Assembly: GCA_050255995.1 (NCBI GenBank)
Contig: JBFWIM010000001.1
Location: forward strand, 3,019 to 67,018
Direction: 5' to 3'
Source of the DNA: Intestinibacillus sp050255995
GTDB taxonomy: Bacteria; Bacillota; Clostridia; Oscillospirales; Butyricicoccaceae
Length of the DNA stretch: 64,000 nucleotides
Shown piece by piece: positions 60,948-64,000 of this stretch. A program made the position numbers and the translations under genes. Within the stretch, counting starts at the first letter, position 1; each line of letters opens with the position of its first letter. A model generated the notes under the pieces. The model saw only the letters and a list, made by a program, of their open reading frames with translations, ran no database searches and had not been told where the DNA came from.

Positions 60948-60973
60948 GGTTACCCTCCTTGAATTACTTGTTC

Positions 60974-61002
60974 ATTATATAATACTTTTTGGCTGTTTGC
61001 AA
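60974..61002 (-). promoter_or_regulatory. putP promoter
   Basis: Minus-strand TTGCAA (60997-61002), 17 bp, TATAAT (60974-60979). Confidence 0.85.
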
Positions 61003-61004
61003 CG

Positions 61005-61041
61005 AACTGCCGCAGGAAATTGCATTTTTCCTGCGGCAGTT
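61005..61041 (-). terminator. Hairpin after the CYTH gene
   Basis: A 15-bp stem (aactgccgcaggaaa and its complement) with a 7-base loop; no strong T-run. It insulates the proBA-CYTH operon from putP. Confidence 0.65.
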
Positions 61042-61075
61042 TATCAAGAATTCCGGGTTTGTTCTGCGGCCGCAG

Positions 61076-61663
61076 TTACAGGGCGGATGCGCGTGCGAGC
61101 TTGGTCTGTGGTTCCGGAATCAGGGAAAATTCGCTTGAAAGCGCATTTCCCAGCGCAAAGAATGTTTTCTCATCCCCATGCTTCAGCTCCAGCTCGATTT
61201 CGCACAGGGGCGCGGTCCGTCCCTGCCGGGAGAGCGTGCCGCAGTCGAGGGCAAGCTCAGCCGTCATTTCCGCGTCCCGCAGGGTGAGTGCCCGCCGGAT
61301 AAAACGCACGCGGCAGGTCTCTTCCACACCCTCGGCGAGCAGCGCCTGACACAGCGCGCGCGGCGCACCGACGTCCAGAAGCGCCGCAACGCCTGCCTCG
61401 ATGGAGTCTGCCGGACACTCATATTCTTCGCGCAGGTGCGCCGCGCCGGAAACCCCGCCACCGCATTTGAGGCAGCATACGCCGTGCCCGTTCTCCAGCC
61501 GCAGCCGCAGTCCGGCCTTTTGGGAGGCGAGCAGACCGCTTGCCGTGTCGTAATAACGCGCGTCCATTTCGTAGCGGGTTTCGGCGGCGCCGCGCGCGAT
61601 TGCCCACTCCGCGACCGCGCGGTGCAAAGCGGTATCTGCCTTCCATTTCAGTTCGCGTTCCAT
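61076..61663 (-). CDS. CYTH-domain protein
   Basis: 195 residues starting MERELKWKAD, the E-x-E-x-K signature of CYTH (triphosphate tunnel) proteins; further Arg, Lys and Glu residues (AGLRLRLEN, RVRFIRRALTL, CEIELELKHG) line the predicted tunnel. It may be an inorganic triphosphatase or bind nucleotide triphosphates. The ATG at 61663 has GGGAGG 6 bases upstream. It is the third gene of proB-proA-CYTH. Confidence 0.87.
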   Translation of the reverse strand: MERELKWKADTALHRAVAEWAIARGAAETRYEMDARYYDTASGLLASQKAGLRLRLENGHGVCCLKCGGGVSGAAHLREEYECPADSIEAGVAALLDVGAPRALCQALLAEGVEETCRVRFIRRALTLRDAEMTAELALDCGTLSRQGRTAPLCEIELELKHGDEKTFFALGNALSSEFSLIPEPQTKLARASAL

Positions 61664-61686
61664 AGTCACCCTCCCGGGTTGGTTTT

Positions 61687-62934
61687 TTAGCGTGTTTGGC
61701 CGTCGCCGTACACGATGTGCTTGATCGAGGTCAGCTGGGTCAGTCCCATCGGGCCGCGCGCGTGCAGCTTCTGCGTGGAAATGCCGATCTCCGCGCCGAA
61801 GCCGAACTCGAAGCCGTCCGTAAAGCGCGTCGAGGCGTTGACATAGACCGCCGCCGCGTCCACTTCATCCAGAAAGCGCTGCGAAGCGGCGTAGCTCTCG
61901 GTCACGATGGCCTCGGAGTGCCCGGTGTTGTATTTGTTGATGTGCGCGATGGCCTCATCCAGCGAATCGACGACCTTGACGGACATTTCAAAATCCAGGT
62001 ATTCCTTGCCGTAGTCCTCCACGGTTGCGGGCAGCACGCTGTCGCCGAGGATGGCGCGGGTGCGTTCGCAGCCGTGGAGCTTCACGCCGCAGGGCGCCAT
62101 GCCCTCCGCCGCCATGGGCAGGAAGGCCTCCGCGACGGACGCGTGCACAAGCAGGCTTTCCGCGGCGTTGCACACCGAGGGACGCGAGCACTTGGCGTTG
62201 ACCGTGATGGCCTTCGCCATCACAAGGTCGGCGGATGCGTCCACATAAATGTGGCAGTTGCCCGTACCGGTTTCAATGACCGGAACCGTGGCGTTTTTGA
62301 CGACCGCCTGAATCAGCCCCGCGCCGCCGCGGGGAATGAGCACGTCAAGATAGCCGTTCAGCTGCATCATAACGTTCGCGCTGTCGCGGGAGGTGTCCTC
62401 CACGAAGTTGACCGCGTTCTCCGGCAGGCCTTCACCTGCGAGCGCGGCGCGCATCAGGTCGGACAGGCATTTGGAGGAGTGGAACGCCTCCTTACCGCCG
62501 CGCAGCAGGCAGGCCGAGCCCGCTTTGAAGCACAGGGCGGCGGCGTCCACCGTGACGTTGGGACGCGCCTCGTAGATGATGCCGATGACGCCCATCGGCA
62601 CGCGTTTCGCGCCGATCCGCAATCCGTTCGGCCGGGTTTTCATCCAGAGCACCTCGCCCACCGGGTCGTCGAGCGCGGCGACCTGCCGGCAGCCCTCCGC
62701 AATGCCGCGGATGCGCGCCTCCGTCAGGGTCAGGCGGTCGATCAGGCCGTCGGTTAAACCGTTTGCACGGCCGTTTTCAATATCGATGGCGTTTGCGGCC
62801 AGAATTTCCGAGGTCTGCGCTTCCAGCGCATCCGCGATGGCGGTAAGGCCGCGGTTTTTTTCGTTCACGGTCAGGGCGGCAACAGCCGCCTTGGCGTCCC
62901 GCGCGTCGCGGGCGAGCGTCAAGATGTCTTTCAT
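61687..62934 (-). CDS. proA: Gamma-glutamyl phosphate reductase
   Basis: Second step of proline synthesis, 415 residues, aldehyde-dehydrogenase superfamily. VGVIGIIYEARPNVTVDAAALCFKAGSACLLRGGKEA, IPRGGAGLIQAVVKNATVPVIETGTGNCHIYVD, and the catalytic Cys region NAKCSRPSVCNAAESLLVH are diagnostic. The start overlaps the proB stop (ATGA). Confidence 0.97.
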   Translation of the reverse strand: MKDILTLARDARDAKAAVAALTVNEKNRGLTAIADALEAQTSEILAANAIDIENGRANGLTDGLIDRLTLTEARIRGIAEGCRQVAALDDPVGEVLWMKTRPNGLRIGAKRVPMGVIGIIYEARPNVTVDAAALCFKAGSACLLRGGKEAFHSSKCLSDLMRAALAGEGLPENAVNFVEDTSRDSANVMMQLNGYLDVLIPRGGAGLIQAVVKNATVPVIETGTGNCHIYVDASADLVMAKAITVNAKCSRPSVCNAAESLLVHASVAEAFLPMAAEGMAPCGVKLHGCERTRAILGDSVLPATVEDYGKEYLDFEMSVKVVDSLDEAIAHINKYNTGHSEAIVTESYAASQRFLDEVDAAAVYVNASTRFTDGFEFGFGAEIGISTQKLHARGPMGLTQLTSIKHIVYGDGQTR

Positions 62935-63746
62935 TCCCCAGTCAGTGCTCCCTTCCGGTAAAACAGCGTGCCGATCGGCTTGCCGTCCATAATATCATAC
63001 AAGTCCTCGGGGCGTTCCCCGTTGGTGACAAGCATCGGAATCCCTGCGTCCATGCACAGCTCGGCGGCGGAAAGCTTGGTGGCCATACCGCCCGTGCCGT
63101 TCGCCGTGCCCGCGCCGCCCGCTATGCCGCGCAGCTTGTCGTCGATCTTTTTGACGAGCGGAATCAGCTTCGCCTGCGGATTGCGGCGCGGATCGGAATC
63201 GAACAGGCCATCCATATCTGTCAGAATGACGAGCAGGTCGGCCTGACAGAGCCGCGCCACCACGGCGGACAGCGTGTCGTTATCGCCAAAGGTTTCGATC
63301 GCCTCAATTTCCTCGACTGCGACTGTATCGTTTTCGTTGACGATCGGCACGGTGCGCATGGAAAGCAGCGCGTCGAAGGTGTTCTGGATATTGTCGCGGC
63401 GGCTGCCTGCAAGAATATCGTGGCGTGTCAGCAGCAGTTGGGCGACCGTGATGCCGTACTCCAGGAACATTTTATCATAAATGTGCATCAGCTCGCACTG
63501 GCCGACCGCCGCCGCCGCCTGTTTCATGGCAAGCTCCTGCGGCCGCTCTGCCAGCCCCATTTTGCTCGCGCCGACGCCGACCGCGCCGGAGGACACCAGC
63601 ACCATTTCGTAGCCGCGGTTGGCAAGATCCGACACGCAGCGCACAAGGTGCTCAATGCGGCGGATGTTGAGCTTGCCGTTCGGATAGGTGAGCGTGGAGG
63701 TGCCGATCTTTACGACAATCCTGCGCACGGAGTCAATGTTCAGCAT
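62931..63746 (-). CDS. proB: Glutamate 5-kinase, short form without PUA domain
   Basis: First step of proline synthesis, 271 residues. RRIVVKIGTSTLT, MVLVSSGAVGVGASKMGL, IPVNENDTV-like PIVNENDTVAVEEI, FGDNDTLSAVVARLCQADLLVILTDMDGLFDSDPR and GTGGMATKLSAAELCMDAGI are typical. The protein ends after the kinase domain, so the C-terminal PUA domain of the E. coli enzyme is absent, as in several Firmicutes. A promoter lies at 63810-63838. Confidence 0.96.
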   Translation of the reverse strand: MLNIDSVRRIVVKIGTSTLTYPNGKLNIRRIEHLVRCVSDLANRGYEMVLVSSGAVGVGASKMGLAERPQELAMKQAAAAVGQCELMHIYDKMFLEYGITVAQLLLTRHDILAGSRRDNIQNTFDALLSMRTVPIVNENDTVAVEEIEAIETFGDNDTLSAVVARLCQADLLVILTDMDGLFDSDPRRNPQAKLIPLVKKIDDKLRGIAGGAGTANGTGGMATKLSAAELCMDAGIPMLVTNGERPEDLYDIMDGKPIGTLFYRKGALTGE

Positions 63747-63809
63747 GGCTTTTACTACTCCCTTTTATACGCCCGGCCGGAACGCCGCGCGGGCAATATT
63801 TCCTTTCAA

Positions 63810-63838
63810 AGTCTATCATAATTCAAAGCGCTTTACAA
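63810..63838 (-). promoter_or_regulatory. proBA operon promoter
   Basis: Minus-strand TTGTAA (63833-63838), 17 bp, TAGACT (63810-63815). Confidence 0.75.
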
Positions 63839-63919
63839 GGACGGAAATGTACAGGCAGAACGGGGGAAATGTCACATTTTTTTCACAAAATTCGGTTCGC
63901 ATCGGGGGACAACCTGTGC

Positions 63920-63925
63920 TATAAT
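63920..63925 (+). promoter_or_regulatory. -10 element of a gene beyond the right edge
   Basis: TATAAT on the plus strand without a good -35 at 17 bp; no start codon with a ribosome site is seen before base 64000. Confidence 0.4.
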
Positions 63926-64000
63926 AAATACTGATTCAGTATCGGGCCGCGCACCCGGCTGAAATTTGGTGTGATATTAATGTTTTTATATAAAACGGGA

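Overview
The window looks like chromosomal DNA of an anaerobic, endospore-forming member of the Clostridia. It is GC-rich (about 60 percent by eye). The composition and gene set would fit an Oscillospirales/Butyricicoccaceae-type gut bacterium, but that placement is inference. The evidence is pyruvate:ferredoxin oxidoreductase, a Na+-pumping oxaloacetate decarboxylase, adjacent SpoIID and SpoIIQ genes, a T-box, Gram-positive SOS boxes, an AUU-started infC, SLH domains and strong Shine-Dalgarno sites. No insertion sequence, integrase, CRISPR array or rRNA operon was seen; this is mostly core genome with a few accessory inserts.

Layout. 1-7.4 kb (+): the tail of a sensor kinase, a DUF1385 protein, prmC, SOS-regulated recA, recX, a small membrane protein, rimO and pgsA. 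7.5-9.3 kb: a T-box-controlled cysS. 9.36-12.7 kb (-): a four-gene Na+-translocating decarboxylase operon. 12.8-14.6 kb: tRNA-Arg(CCU), an unexplained structured stretch and a membrane GGDEF protein. 14.7-17 kb (-): secG and a sugar-phosphate nucleotidyltransferase. 17.1-19.6 kb (+): pyruvate kinase and an LCP protein. 19.7-23 kb (-): a CPA2 antiporter behind a fluoride riboswitch, and a PadR/HAAS/PspC envelope-stress-like operon. 23-25.7 kb: an orphan phage-tail-like gene, a NifX-like protein, mscL, and a small sigma-like two-gene operon whose promoter carries two SOS-box matches. 25.8-29.2 kb: citrate synthase, spoIID and spoIIQ. 29.3-35.2 kb (-): an EAL phosphodiesterase, then an operon of GHL10 hydrolase, acyl-ACP thioesterase, an MNT/HEPN pair and GluQ-RS. 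35.3-41.3 kb: pyridoxal/pyridoxamine kinase, tRNA-Gly(GCC), malQ-gph-LUD, trmB and a PRTase-like gene. 41.5-43 kb (-): infC-rpmI-rplT behind an attenuator. 43-46.4 kb (+): DUF1292, a possible structured RNA, a 30-residue small protein and ppk preceded by a Pho-box-like repeat. 46.5-49.5 kb (-): an SLH/M15 peptidase and comM. 49.8-53.4 kb (+): the pyruvate oxidoreductase. 53.5-56.8 kb: a LacI regulator divergent from an orphan sugar-binding lipoprotein, then a zinc-ribbon membrane protein. 56.8-63.7 kb (-): lysA, DUF3006, an MBL-fold hydrolase, putP, and proB-proA-CYTH.

How the genes fit together. Central carbon flow is visible from pyruvate kinase to pyruvate:ferredoxin oxidoreductase, with citrate synthase leading towards 2-oxoglutarate and glutamate, and proBA towards proline. 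Oxaloacetate decarboxylation would build a sodium gradient that PutP can spend. PutP, proBA and MscL together suggest attention to osmotic balance. Regulation is unusually legible: many promoters match TTGACA-17-TATAAT closely, and several carry recognisable control elements (SOS boxes, a PadR palindrome, a T-box, a fluoride aptamer, an infC leader attenuator, a Pho-like direct repeat).

The items most worth a second look are the putative SOS-controlled sigma-like operon at 25.1-25.7 kb, the degenerate MNT/HEPN pair, the unexplained structured RNAs near 13.2 and 43.7 kb, and the hidden 30-residue gene at 43.9 kb. All functional calls are from reading the sequence; no database search was run.
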